15,321 nucleotides of DNA from Bacteroidetes bacterium UBA7688 (GCA_002482815.1 DLGS01000064.1:1-15321), one strand, 5' to 3'. Counted from the stretch's first letter, positions 1-8,651 are shown. Translations and numbers: made by a program. The notes: generated by a model not told the origin, from the letters alone.

Positions 1-1239
1 TGCCAGGTCATCTGAGTCAGTCCAGTTGCTTTTGTGTTCAAGTTCCGTTTTGACTTTTTCAAAAAAGGAAGTGCCGGGCAAGGGGTAAGAAACGGATATG
101 CCGATAATATCAGGTTTGAAATTTTCTATCATTTCCAGCGTAAGCCCTATATCTTTTTTTGTTTCCCCAAGATACCCGAACTGAATAAAAAAGGCAACTT
201 CAATACCTTGCTCCCGTAGCATTTTTGTGGCTTTTTCAATTTGCTCCACAGTTGTTCCTTTATCCATTGCATCCAGTATTTTTTGAGAGCCACTTTCTGC
301 TCCCATCCACACTGTTTCGCAACCTGCATCTGCCAATGGTTTTACCTGCTCATCATTCAGCAACAAATCTGCTCTGGACTGAATTTTAAATCTGATTTTT
401 AGATTTTCTGCTTTTAATAAGGATGCAAATTCTTTTACCCAACCAGGTTTCAACCCAAAGATGTCATCACAAAACCAGATGTGATCAAATTGGTAGCGCT
501 GGTGCAGAAGGCTTATTTCATCAAAAACATTTTTCGGCGTGCGGGCATTATACCTGTTCCCATAAATGGGTTTTGCACACCAATTGCATTTATAGGGGCA
601 GCCTCTGGTTGTGGCAAAATTGATAGAAAAGTAGCCGTGTTTATTTATCCAGTTATTCCGGTATTGTTCAACATTTACCAAATCCCATGCAGGAAAAGGT
701 AAGCTGTCAAGATCAGTCATAACTGATCTTTTACCTGAATTTATAAATTCATTTTCTGAGCGAAAAACCAAGCCTGATATAGCTTTTGGATTGAAATTAT
801 CTGAAAAGACAGATTGGCACAAAGACAGTAATGTCTGTTCTGCTTCCCCCAGAATTACATAATCCAAACCATTATTCAGATATTCTTTGTGATGGTCGGT
901 TGAGTCAGATGAAGCGGCAATCGTGATGCAACCATTTGCTTTTGCAATTTGTGCCATTTGGTATGCAGCTTCACGCATATTGGTAAGACACATTTTGGTC
1001 AGGTAGTTAAAGCCATCATCATAGATTACCAAAATGTCCGGTTTAAATGTCTCAATTTTTTCCAGAATACTCTCCGGCTTGTTTTGAAACATTACATCAT
1101 GCAATCCGACTTCAAAATTATTTTCTCGAAGTAGTGCTGCCGCATATATAGTACCTAATGGGGCATACGGCTGCATTTGTTCCCATTGCTTCGGATCAAA
1201 TTGCAAAAAGTAAGAGTGGGTAAATAAAATTCGTTTCAT
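1..1239 (-). CDS. B12-binding-domain radical SAM protein (partial, 3' end off window)
   Basis: The frame is open from an ATG at 1239 to the left edge (413 codons, no stop), so the C-terminus is missing. Residues 1 to about 140 look like the Rossmann-type cobalamin-binding domain found in BchE-like proteins (PYAPLG near the start, LGEAE near the end). The radical SAM core follows, with a clear CxxxCxxC cluster motif in RGCPYKCNWC (Cys214, Cys218, Cys221) that would bind the 4Fe-4S cluster and SAM. Further core strands include FCDD and GAESGS. The protein is expected to be cytosolic and to catalyse a radical methylation, rearrangement or ring-forming reaction. The substrate cannot be told from sequence. 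It is transcribed divergently from the polysaccharide operon, and relatives are often found near glycan or lipid clusters, but a shared pathway is only a guess. The family call is firm and the reaction is unknown. Confidence 0.88.
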   Translation of the reverse strand, partial: MKRILFTHSYFLQFDPKQWEQMQPYAPLGTIYAAALLRENNFEVGLHDVMFQNKPESILEKIETFKPDILVIYDDGFNYLTKMCLTNMREAAYQMAQIAKANGCITIAASSDSTDHHKEYLNNGLDYVILGEAEQTLLSLCQSVFSDNFNPKAISGLVFRSENEFINSGKRSVMTDLDSLPFPAWDLVNVEQYRNNWINKHGYFSINFATTRGCPYKCNWCAKPIYGNRYNARTPKNVFDEISLLHQRYQFDHIWFCDDIFGLKPGWVKEFASLLKAENLKIRFKIQSRADLLLNDEQVKPLADAGCETVWMGAESGSQKILDAMDKGTTVEQIEKATKMLREQGIEVAFFIQFGYLGETKKDIGLTLEMIENFKPDIIGISVSYPLPGTSFFEKVKTELEHKSNWTDSDDLA

Positions 1240-1250
1240 GTTATATCGTC

Positions 1251-1258
1251 AAAGTTAT
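1251..1258 (-). promoter_or_regulatory. Possible -7 box (TAACTTTG) for the radical SAM gene
   Basis: On the - strand TAACTTTG matches the Bacteroidota -7 consensus TAnnTTTG exactly and ends 11 bases before the ATG. The transcript would have only a very short leader. No good -33 TTG lies at the usual 17-23 base spacing (the nearest TTTG is 13 bases away), so the call is weak. Confidence 0.35.
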
Positions 1259-1366
1259 CAAGAAAAGATTTCAAATCCCTTTGGTCGGACTGGAGTGATT
1301 ATTAAAAACAAACTCAATAATGTATTGCAGTTTTAAAATGATTTCGTCTAGGATACCGTTATTTTA

Positions 1367-1395
1367 TTGAAATTCTATCTTAAAACTTATTTTTG
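1367..1395 (+). promoter_or_regulatory. Bacteroidota-type promoter of the polysaccharide operon
   Basis: TTG at 1367-1369, an 18-base spacer, then TATTTTTG at 1388-1395 fit the phylum's -33 TTG / -7 TAnnTTTG promoter pattern. Transcription would start near 1400, about 30 bases before the ATG at 1430. The same TTG opens a longer reading frame, but it would lie upstream of the transcript start. This supports 1430 as the true start codon. Confidence 0.6.
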
Positions 1396-1429
1396 TAGAC
1401 AACCAGTTTCTTTTTGTAAAAAACCAATA

Positions 1430-2335
1430 ATGCCCCAGGAACCATACGAATTAAATTCCAACGAGTTAGCGCAATATATGCGTTCATTCTTTTCATTTTT
1501 GATCAATGGAACATCTTTTCTTTTTTCAATTGCCAAAAGGAAAATCATGATTTTGCTGGCCACTTTTGCAGCTGCATTCGCATTGTTTTTTCTATACTTT
1601 AAAAATAATCAAAAGCTTGTAAAGTATCGGATGAGCTGTGTTTACAATGATAATAATTCCAGAATTTTTGGTGAGATGCTAAGTCATTTAGACCTGATGC
1701 TCGAAAATAAATCATACGCTTCAGTTGGTGCTTTGCTTGGGATTTCTGAAAAGGATGCAAAAGAAGTTGTTTCTATTAAGGGGAAAACTGTAGCATTAGG
1801 TAGATTAGAAGAGGATTATTCCTTAAATAAAACCCCATTTTATGTTGATGTGGAGTTACTGGATACCGTGGTCAAAGCATCTATGGAAAATGGTTTGCTA
1901 AATTACCTGAATAATAATGAATTGTCCGTCCGAACTACTGCAAGACAAAGAGCGAAATGGAATTCAAGAGCTAATTTTTATCAACAACAATTACAGAAAT
2001 TAGATTCTCTAAAGGAAGTAATCAGGCAGTCTTATCTATTGGGAAGTAACCATATTGAAATGTCCCAGCAAAATAATTCAGTAGTCGATATTTATAAACT
2101 ATCTGATTCAATGTCTTTTTTTCTGGCTGACATTGATTATTATCTGAAACAGTATAAAACTGTTGAAAAGGTTTACGGTCTTACTCCTGTTTCTAACCAT
2201 TCTAACGGTTCCGGTATAAAAAAAGCACTTATCCTTTCAATAATATGCTTGCTAATTGTTTGGTTTTTTCTAGCAGGAATCGATTTCCTGAAACAAAACA
2301 GCATAAAGCAATCTTTTACCGGGAGAGCATCTTAA
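1430..2335 (+). CDS. Wzz-like polysaccharide chain-length / co-polymerase membrane protein
   Basis: This 301-residue protein has a co-polymerase layout. A short cytoplasmic N-terminus is followed by a membrane helix at about residues 38-56 (ILLATFAAAFALFFLYF). A roughly 200-residue extracytoplasmic region has a helical, Gln/Leu-rich part around residues 180-205 (QQQLQKLDSLK), and a second helix lies near the C-terminus (ALILSIICLLIVWFFLAG). Such proteins set the length of O-antigen or exopolysaccharide chains by working with a Wzy polymerase, and the next gene is polymerase-like. No tyrosine-kinase domain is fused. The ATG at 1430 was preferred over the in-frame TTG at 1367 because the TTG is part of the promoter. 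The next gene begins 55 bases downstream. Direct sequence similarity to Wzz is weak by eye, so the call rests on topology and neighbours. Confidence 0.6.
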   Translation: MPQEPYELNSNELAQYMRSFFSFLINGTSFLFSIAKRKIMILLATFAAAFALFFLYFKNNQKLVKYRMSCVYNDNNSRIFGEMLSHLDLMLENKSYASVGALLGISEKDAKEVVSIKGKTVALGRLEEDYSLNKTPFYVDVELLDTVVKASMENGLLNYLNNNELSVRTTARQRAKWNSRANFYQQQLQKLDSLKEVIRQSYLLGSNHIEMSQQNNSVVDIYKLSDSMSFFLADIDYYLKQYKTVEKVYGLTPVSNHSNGSGIKKALILSIICLLIVWFFLAGIDFLKQNSIKQSFTGRAS

Positions 2336-2390
2336 GTTTATTCTCCTCATTTTCCATGTATGTATTTTCAAGATTGAATGAGTTATAGAG

Positions 2391-3635
2391 ATGTTTCTAA
2401 ATAATACCAGGAAATATAATATACCGCTGTTGGTAGCCTATCTGTACGTTTTTTTTAACGTATTTATGCTGCCGAACGGATTATATTATACAAGCCTGTT
2501 GGCACCATTCTTTTTGTTCAATGCTTTAAGAAACAGGGTTATTCTACCTTTCTTTATTTTTTTCATTTTTATCGTTTCATATTTTCTGATTCATAAATCC
2601 CAACCAATCATTTACAGAGATTACTGGCGCTCGAACTTGTTGATTTTTTTAAATATTGTGTTCCTCACAAATGTCTGGATTTACTTTCAGCGGGCAAGCG
2701 ATGATGTCTTAAACAATCTTTTCAAAAAGATTATTTATTTGAACTTCATTTTGGTTCTTTTAGCACTGGCAACATATTTGATTCCTTCAGTCCGCTCAGT
2801 TTTTTGGTATCTTATACCCATTACGGCTGGCAGTGGGATTATACCCCGCCTGAAAATGCTTAGTTCGGAAGCATCCATTTATTCGCTGATATTGAGCCCG
2901 TTCTTTCTTTACTTTTTCTTTTATTATTTCCTGTTTAAAAAACTGCTTAATTTTTCGTTTCTGCTATTGCTTGTATTGCCTTTGCTCTTATCCTTTTCAA
3001 TGGGAGTTTGTTCCGGTTTGATTGCTACTGTTTTTATATGTTTTGTGTATTATCGTAAACTGTTTTTTCAAACCCGGCATTTTATACAGATTATGCTGGC
3101 ATTATTTGTCATTACCGGTATTATTCTGGCTTTGTACTGGTTTTGGAAGGATAATGTTGTCTTTCTCCGCTTGCAAAATATTGTTTCCGGAAAGGATACT
3201 TCAGCCAGGGGAAGAACCTTCGAATCGTTTGTACTGGCAGGAAAAACACTTCAGCAATATCATTGCTGGTGGACAGGCATAGGTCCCGGACAATTTAAAA
3301 TTATGGGCAAAAGCCTGCTGTTGAATTATTACAAATATTCAGGAAATGTTGCTGACATCAGGGTCCCGAATGCCTGTGCTGATACCTTAATTGTTTATGG
3401 GATAATTGGCTTAATTATCAGAATCGGTTTGCAGGTATGGCTGTTTTTTAAAACGAAGGTTCAATCCAATATCTTTCGATTCTCGTTATTTATATTTTTG
3501 TTCCTGTATCAATTTACAGGCAGTTATTTTAATAATTTAATTGAGTGGACCCTATGGATTTTGGTTTTTTCGAAAGCTTTTGTCCTTTTTGATAAGTATA
3601 ATTTTCAGGAAAAAACCAATGAAACCAGAAAGTAG
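2391..3635 (+). CDS. O-antigen polymerase / ligase family membrane protein (Wzy/WaaL-like)
   Basis: This 414-residue, very hydrophobic protein has about ten predicted membrane helices, the usual size for Wzy/WaaL-family proteins. A larger polar loop falls at about residues 265-310. It holds SARGRTFESF followed by WWTGIGPGQF, the Arg-rich and GxGPG-type pattern typical of O-antigen ligase-like proteins, where the loop is thought to handle the undecaprenyl-linked glycan. Expected role: joining lipid-linked repeat units at the outer face of the inner membrane, or transferring the polymer to an acceptor. Polymerase and ligase cannot be separated by sequence alone; the Wzz-like neighbour favours polymerase. 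The 3' end overlaps the next gene by 17 bases, which suggests translational coupling. Confidence 0.8.
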   Translation: MFLNNTRKYNIPLLVAYLYVFFNVFMLPNGLYYTSLLAPFFLFNALRNRVILPFFIFFIFIVSYFLIHKSQPIIYRDYWRSNLLIFLNIVFLTNVWIYFQRASDDVLNNLFKKIIYLNFILVLLALATYLIPSVRSVFWYLIPITAGSGIIPRLKMLSSEASIYSLILSPFFLYFFFYYFLFKKLLNFSFLLLLVLPLLLSFSMGVCSGLIATVFICFVYYRKLFFQTRHFIQIMLALFVITGIILALYWFWKDNVVFLRLQNIVSGKDTSARGRTFESFVLAGKTLQQYHCWWTGIGPGQFKIMGKSLLLNYYKYSGNVADIRVPNACADTLIVYGIIGLIIRIGLQVWLFFKTKVQSNIFRFSLFIFLFLYQFTGSYFNNLIEWTLWILVFSKAFVLFDKYNFQEKTNETRK

Positions 3636-4734
3636 TAAAATTTTCAACATCGCATTTGTCGCGCGCAGCACTTTGTTTTCCTCACCTGGGGGAGATACTG
3701 TGCAAATAGAAATGACAGCTAAATATCTTCGTAAATTAGGAAATACAGTCAGGGTTTTCACAACAAATGAGACGATTCCATACCAGGAATTTGACCTGCT
3801 GCATTATTTTAATCTTACCCGTCCGGCTGATATTTTAAATCATATTGATAAGTCGGGTATCCCATTTTTCCTTTCACCCATACATCTTGACCTTCAGGAG
3901 TATGAGCGTAAAAACAGAACCGGAATACAAGGATTTATTGCCAGGAATTTTTCTTCTTCTAGAATAGAATACTTAAAATGTATAGCCCGTTATGTAAGAA
4001 ACGGTGAAAAAATAAATAGCTGGAAGTATATTTTGAAAGGGCACAACGCTTCGATGAAATATATTCTGAAAAAGTGCGCTTCCATCTTACCAAACTCCCG
4101 ATCTGAACTAAAACGAATCGAAAAGGCTTTTCATTATTCCGGTGCTGCACATATCATTCCCTGCGGTGTTGATCTCGATATTTTTCATCATTCCAACAAT
4201 GAGCGGCAGGAAAACCTTGTGCTGTGTGTTGGCAGAATTGAAGGACGAAAAAATCAGCTTAACCTGATCAAAGCGTTAAATAATACGGGCTATGAGCTGG
4301 TAATAATCGGGAATCCGTCTCCAAATCACAAAGGTTATTATGAAGAGTGCAAAAGAATGGCAGGAAGTAATGTTCGTTTTATTGAAAATATAGAGCATGC
4401 TCATCTGATACAGTATTACCAAAAGGCAAAGGTGCACGTTTTGCCAAGTTGGTTTGAAACTGTCGGCCTGTCCAGTCTCGAAGCGGCAAGCTGTGGTGCT
4501 CACATTGTTGTTTGTGATAAGGGCGATGTAATGGATTATTTTAATGGTAACGCCTGGTATTGTTCGCCTGATGATGAAAACAGTATCTTTCGGGCAGTTA
4601 ATCTTGCTGCATCTGCACCTTTGAATAATATTATGCGGGAAAAAATTATGTCTGAATACAATTGGGAAATTGCGGCTTCCAAAACTTTGGATGCTTATAA
4701 ATGTTTGTTTCCAAATCCTGAAATTGCAGGCTAG
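3619..4734 (+). CDS. GT4-family glycosyltransferase (GT-B fold)
   Basis: The 371-residue protein has the two-domain layout of GT4 retaining glycosyltransferases. The N-terminal domain begins with a Gly-rich loop (SSPGGDTVQ) after the first strand. The C-terminal domain opens with the nucleotide-sugar binding pattern CVGRIEGRKNQ and contains the EX7E motif (Glu280 to Glu288 in FETVGLSSLEAASCG), which contacts the donor sugar nucleotide. It would add one sugar to a lipid-linked repeat unit on the cytoplasmic face of the membrane. Donor and acceptor are unknown. The ATG at 3619 was chosen because the upstream in-frame TTG at 3541 lies deep in the polymerase gene and would add a hydrophobic stretch foreign to the family. 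The stop codon directly abuts the next ATG. Confidence 0.88.
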   Translation: MKPESSKIFNIAFVARSTLFSSPGGDTVQIEMTAKYLRKLGNTVRVFTTNETIPYQEFDLLHYFNLTRPADILNHIDKSGIPFFLSPIHLDLQEYERKNRTGIQGFIARNFSSSRIEYLKCIARYVRNGEKINSWKYILKGHNASMKYILKKCASILPNSRSELKRIEKAFHYSGAAHIIPCGVDLDIFHHSNNERQENLVLCVGRIEGRKNQLNLIKALNNTGYELVIIGNPSPNHKGYYEECKRMAGSNVRFIENIEHAHLIQYYQKAKVHVLPSWFETVGLSSLEAASCGAHIVVCDKGDVMDYFNGNAWYCSPDDENSIFRAVNLAASAPLNNIMREKIMSEYNWEIAASKTLDAYKCLFPNPEIAG

Positions 4735-5631
4735 ATGATGAACGTTCAAGACACACAAAAAAGAGATATACTAAAGGTCCTGATATATTTCGACTACTTT
4801 AATTATCCATTAACAGGAGAGCAGATTTTTAGGTTTTGTTCTTGCAAAACTTCATTATCTGAAGTAGAAATCGCTTTGAATGATTTGCTGGTGCATCGCA
4901 AAATTTTTTCGCTGGATAAATTTTATGCATTACGCTCTATTGAAGATCTGATACATCAACGTCTGGCCGGAGAAGCACGATGCGAAATGCTTTCAGATAG
5001 AATTAAAAAATCTGCAGCCATGCTCAGCCGTTTCCCGTTTGTGAAATTTGTTGGTTTGACAGGCTCCATTTCCAAAGGTTTTGCCTCAGAAAAGGCAGAT
5101 ATTGATTTCTTTATCGTTACTGAAAAAAACAGGCTTTGGATTTGCAGGAGTTTATTGCATCTGATGAAGAAATTGAGTTTTATTAAAGGTTCACAACATT
5201 GGTATTGTATGAATTACTTTGTTGATGAAACAGCAATGCAAATTGAAGAGCAGAATTTTTTTACTGCTATTGAGTTAAGCACTTTGATACCTGTTGTAGA
5301 TGAATCGAATTACTATTCTTTATTAATGGCCGCAAACGATTTTTGGGTGAAAGATAATTTGCCAAATTCCGCACCTTCTTCTAATAAACCTCTGACAACA
5401 AATCCCTTTTTTGCTAATAAAATTATTCAGTGGTTTAGCTCCGATTTTTTAAATAAGTCATTGATGCAACTGACTGATTGGAAATGGAGGAAGAAATGGA
5501 AAGGAAGAAATTATCCGATGGCAGATTATAAATTAGCTTTTAAGACCCGAATCAATATATCAAAGAATCACCTCCATAATTATCAGAAGAAATTACTGTC
5601 CCATTTGGATAAATTAGATGCGGTTCAATAA
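4735..5631 (+). CDS. Pol-beta superfamily nucleotidyltransferase with N-terminal winged-helix-like domain
   Basis: The 298-residue product has a minimal nucleotidyltransferase core. GSISKG at residues 110-115 and DID at 122-124 form the GSxxxG...DxD metal- and nucleotide-binding motif of the Pol-beta/MNT superfamily. Residues about 10-70 (DILKVLIYFDYFNYPLTGEQIF onward in part) look like a winged helix-turn-helix, and the C-terminal half is helical and unassigned. Its ATG directly follows the glycosyltransferase stop, so the two are almost certainly co-transcribed and may be coupled. The family moves a nucleotide onto a protein, antibiotic, sugar or nucleic acid; the target here is unknown. 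Possible roles are modification of a sugar or protein in the glycan pathway, or regulation. A toxin-antitoxin role is less likely because no small HEPN partner is adjacent. Confidence 0.75.
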   Translation: MMNVQDTQKRDILKVLIYFDYFNYPLTGEQIFRFCSCKTSLSEVEIALNDLLVHRKIFSLDKFYALRSIEDLIHQRLAGEARCEMLSDRIKKSAAMLSRFPFVKFVGLTGSISKGFASEKADIDFFIVTEKNRLWICRSLLHLMKKLSFIKGSQHWYCMNYFVDETAMQIEEQNFFTAIELSTLIPVVDESNYYSLLMAANDFWVKDNLPNSAPSSNKPLTTNPFFANKIIQWFSSDFLNKSLMQLTDWKWRKKWKGRNYPMADYKLAFKTRINISKNHLHNYQKKLLSHLDKLDAVQ

Positions 5632-5658
5632 TAAGGGAGCTACATTGTAGCTCCCTTA
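5632..5658. terminator. Bidirectional transcription terminator between convergent genes
   Basis: A perfect 12-base-pair inverted repeat, TAAGGGAGCTAC / GTAGCTCCCTTA, encloses a 3-base loop (ATT). It begins right after the stop of the nucleotidyltransferase gene and lies 20 bases from the stop of the convergent lipoprotein gene. T-rich sequence lies just outside it on both strands, so it probably ends transcription from both sides. Confidence 0.85.
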
Positions 5659-5677
5659 TAGATTCTTTTCAAACGAA

Positions 5678-6262
5678 TTACTCTATCACCACCGGAAAAT
5701 TAACAGCAAGGTCAGTCTCGCCACCTGCAGCCGATGGAGTTGTTCCCGCTTTATTAGTGGGTAAATGCATCAATTGAATGCCGAATTTACCTTTACCTAA
5801 ACTACCTGTGGTAAGTTTGAAGGTTTGATTAAGTGGTGCCCCATTTTTGTCTTTGCTACCATCGCTTACTGCTACAGAACCATTTCCGGATGATGGTGTG
5901 GAGTCAAAAACAAACAGATGTTCATCGTCTTTTTCGAGGATTTCATTCGTTATGTCCTCTGCCGGCGTAGCTTTTTCATTCTGCACAGACAAGATAGCGT
6001 CATAGATTACACCTGGTTCAAGTTTTATCGTGTCTATTTGTATTGTCCCGCCAGACCCACTGCCGAAACCATTTTCAACTTTATAGACAAAGGTTTTCAT
6101 AAAACCTTTACTTGAATTACTGAGCTGGATTTTTAATGTTGTAATTAATTCCTGCTCATCAGGAATTGGAGCATTTTCATCTTTTTTACATGCAGAGATG
6201 GTAGTGGTAAAAGCTATAGCAATAAATGCTGTTTTGATTATTTGATTTTTCATTTTTTTCAT
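5678..6262 (-). CDS. Surface-type lipoprotein, partner of the TonB-dependent receptor
   Basis: The 194-residue product starts with a Lys-rich n-region and a hydrophobic stretch, and has a lipobox ISAC with Cys25 as the lipidation site. The KKDEN that follows resembles the Lys/Asp/Glu-rich surface-export signal of Bacteroidota lipoproteins, so display on the outer face is plausible. The mature part is probably beta-rich, with patterns such as LITTLKIQL, YDAILSVQNE and DDEHLFVFD. I recall this type of small lipoprotein next to TonB receptors in this phylum, but no function is established to my knowledge. The ATG at 6262 was chosen since it clears the receptor's stop at 6285; an ATG at 6253 is equally possible. 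It is the last gene of the uptake operon. A His-containing segment (DDEHLF) could be relevant if the cargo is a metal. Confidence 0.75.
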   Translation of the reverse strand: MKKMKNQIIKTAFIAIAFTTTISACKKDENAPIPDEQELITTLKIQLSNSSKGFMKTFVYKVENGFGSGSGGTIQIDTIKLEPGVIYDAILSVQNEKATPAEDITNEILEKDDEHLFVFDSTPSSGNGSVAVSDGSKDKNGAPLNQTFKLTTGSLGKGKFGIQLMHLPTNKAGTTPSAAGGETDLAVNFPVVIE

Positions 6263-6284
6263 TTTTTTAAGTTTATAAATCTTG

Positions 6285-8594
6285 TTAGTTAAAAGGTACA
6301 CGCATTCTTAATGCAATGTTTGTACCTGGTTGATCAATAAAATATCGGAAAATATCCATGTAATCGCGATACTTGGTGTTGAGTAAATTACTCGCTGAAA
6401 TGCTGCAAAAAACAGGTTGGTGCCGGAGTGAAAACTGTAACCCTGCTTCGGCGTTGAGCAGAAAATAAGCGGCAGGCGGCCTGGGATAATCAATCTGGTC
6501 AAAGTTTTCCGGTATGCGGGTTTGTCTCAATACATACTGGCCCTGCATTCCGATAAAACAATCCTTTAGTTTTTCATTCAAATCAACTGTGTATTTCAAT
6601 CCTGTTGAAAGCCGGTCAGATGGCATCAGGATGAGCCAGTCTTTTTTATTCCTGTCTCTTGCCCGTAAAAGGGAAAGTTGAGCATTGCTATTAAAGTATT
6701 TGTTCCAGCTATAACTGATTGCTAAGTCTGTTCCTGTCAATTGTGCGTTTGTCTGCACATAATTGAAGGTTTTGTAATAGCCTCTGATGGTCAAAACATC
6801 TGCTCCGGGACTGAGGAAAATGAAATTCTGTATGAATTGGGTATACAATGCGATGTCGATATTTAGCTTGTCTTCTATTTGATATTTTCCACCTAAGTTG
6901 AGGCTGTAGGACGCTTCTGGTTTCAGATTTTTATTTCCGATTTCTATGCGTGCTCCTCCCTGATGGAAACCCGCGCTAAAGAGTTCAGATGCCTGTGGTG
7001 CGCGCCATGCATTTGCCAGCGTTGCGTTCCATTCCATTCTTTTATTGACTTTGTTTTTGATGGAAAGCGTGGCGGAAGGGTTTTTATAATCAAACAGGTA
7101 CCGGACATTTTTTAGTTGTGTTCCTTCAGGATTATACAAGTCGAAATGTTTGTAATCGAAACGAACACCTGCTTCAGTTGTCCAAGCCATTTTTGTATAC
7201 CTCTCGATTGCATAGGCAGCGGTGGAATAGGCGTAATAGCTCGGAATAAATATCCGGTCACCGTTTTTGAATGTGTTATGCTGATAAACACCATCAATTC
7301 CAATCTGTCCGCTCAGGTTTCTGATTCTTTTGTGGTCAAGATTCAAGTTGATACTATGGGTATTCAGCGTAAGGTTCAATTGTGGTTTCCCGTTTTCTAC
7401 TCTCAAAACATCGTATTCCTGGCGGAAGTTATTTTGAAAAGCATACAACACCGTCCATACTCCTAAACGATTATCCTGGGTGCCTTTAACCCTCAATAAA
7501 TGATGGCTGACCTCTTGCCTCGGTCGTTCTATTTTATAGGTAAAACCAGATGCAATAAGGGGCTTGTCACTATTGACGGCATTTTTCAAATCCTGTTCAC
7601 TACCTGTATGAGACCCGCTGTAGATTCCAATTGTATTATCAAAGCGGCTAAAGAAAATCTCTGCACCACTGTGTGGTTTCTGGTAGGCAAATGTTCCGGA
7701 AAAGTTCCTTTCCTGCACTCCTGTGTTAGCAATCCAATATCCCGGTATCCTGTAATTTCCGCCCTGCTTTACTGAAGCCTGAAGCCTGAAGGACATTTCA
7801 GGTGTTTTTGCAAACCGGTGTTCCATCATGCCTGAAACCACCCCCATTTTGTTATTACTGAATGCTCCCAGATTTATTTCACCACCCCAACCTTTTTCTG
7901 ACCTGACAGCTGCCGGTTCAACGAGAATGACGCCTCCAATGGCATCAGTACCATAACGCACGCCTGCGGCCCCTTTTAACACTGTTATCTGGTTGGCAAT
8001 AAAAGGATCAATATTGGGTGCATGTTCCGAGCCCCATTGCTGATCTTCCTGCCTGATTCCATTGTTGAGCATCAGAATCCGGTTGCTGTGAAGGCCATGG
8101 ATGACAGGTTTTGAAATAGTTCCACCATTACTCAGTGTATTGACTCCATTAATGTTTTTTAATTGTTCACTGATTGTTTTACCGCTGTTTTCCCCCAGTT
8201 GAGTTGCACTCAGGGATTCTTTGTTTTGAATAACAGTTTTTTCAGTTTTGTCGTGAACTTCTACCAGATGAAGTAATTGTTCGGAATGGTTTATGAACAA
8301 TTTGGTGGTTCCACTTTTTTCTAAATGAACAAGCAGGGTCGTATCGGCAGTCTCGTAGCTATGAATATGGATGTGATATTTACCGGGACATAAATTATCC
8401 AGGAACACACTGCCATTTTCATCTGTCAGCGCATTTTGCCTGGTTTCGGTAATGTATAAAATTACATCACTAAGTGGCTCTTTCGTATGCGATTCAAGTA
8501 GTGAAAGTTTTACAGCCATCTTGCAGGAATCCTGTGATTTTGCAGGCACATACAGCAATATCATCACCGAAGTGATGAAAAGATAACGAAGCAT
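6285..8594 (-). CDS. TonB-dependent outer-membrane receptor, metal-uptake type (inferred)
   Basis: This 769-residue protein is a normal-length TonB-dependent receptor. A signal peptide covers residues 1 to about 20. A carboxypeptidase-regulatory-like beta-sandwich (about 26-105) ends with a His-rich strand (CPGKYHIHIHSYE). The plug (about 115-230) includes NGIRQEDQQWGSEHAP and VLKGAAGVRYGTDAIGGVI, the standard plug hallmark. The rest is a 22-strand barrel with the late signature SASNLLNTKYRDY. It takes up a ligand across the outer membrane using energy from TonB-ExbBD. The plug pattern (QQWGSEH...ID, then RYG-DAIGG) is reminiscent of ZnuD-like zinc or copper receptors, and the His/Cys-rich upstream gene supports a metal cargo. 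This specificity is inferred, not shown. A siderophore or other organic ligand is the alternative. Confidence 0.93.
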   Translation of the reverse strand: MLRYLFITSVMILLYVPAKSQDSCKMAVKLSLLESHTKEPLSDVILYITETRQNALTDENGSVFLDNLCPGKYHIHIHSYETADTTLLVHLEKSGTTKLFINHSEQLLHLVEVHDKTEKTVIQNKESLSATQLGENSGKTISEQLKNINGVNTLSNGGTISKPVIHGLHSNRILMLNNGIRQEDQQWGSEHAPNIDPFIANQITVLKGAAGVRYGTDAIGGVILVEPAAVRSEKGWGGEINLGAFSNNKMGVVSGMMEHRFAKTPEMSFRLQASVKQGGNYRIPGYWIANTGVQERNFSGTFAYQKPHSGAEIFFSRFDNTIGIYSGSHTGSEQDLKNAVNSDKPLIASGFTYKIERPRQEVSHHLLRVKGTQDNRLGVWTVLYAFQNNFRQEYDVLRVENGKPQLNLTLNTHSINLNLDHKRIRNLSGQIGIDGVYQHNTFKNGDRIFIPSYYAYSTAAYAIERYTKMAWTTEAGVRFDYKHFDLYNPEGTQLKNVRYLFDYKNPSATLSIKNKVNKRMEWNATLANAWRAPQASELFSAGFHQGGARIEIGNKNLKPEASYSLNLGGKYQIEDKLNIDIALYTQFIQNFIFLSPGADVLTIRGYYKTFNYVQTNAQLTGTDLAISYSWNKYFNSNAQLSLLRARDRNKKDWLILMPSDRLSTGLKYTVDLNEKLKDCFIGMQGQYVLRQTRIPENFDQIDYPRPPAAYFLLNAEAGLQFSLRHQPVFCSISASNLLNTKYRDYMDIFRYFIDQPGTNIALRMRVPFN

Positions 8595-8651
8595 ATTCGT
8601 TTATAAATAAGAATAAATGAGGAAGCACAAATCCGGTGGATTTGCGAATTA

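Noticed and set aside
4276..4758. A 160-codon open frame on the - strand
   Set aside because: It lies antisense to the GT4 glycosyltransferase gene, whose motifs are clear. The antisense product has no recognisable domain and a composition typical of a shadow frame.
4735..5631. Toxin-antitoxin (MNT/HEPN) reading of the nucleotidyltransferase
   Set aside because: The protein is much longer than a minimal MNT antitoxin, no HEPN gene is adjacent, and it is embedded in a glycan operon.
7116..7775. Two + strand open frames (7116-7466 and 7500-7775)
   Set aside because: Both are antisense to the TonB receptor barrel and show no family pattern.
8628..8644. Hairpin CAAATCC-GGT-GGATTTG between the His-rich gene and the TonB receptor gene
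   Set aside because: Only 7 base pairs and no T run after it, so it is not a convincing terminator. It could modulate expression inside the operon, but nothing in the sequence supports that further.
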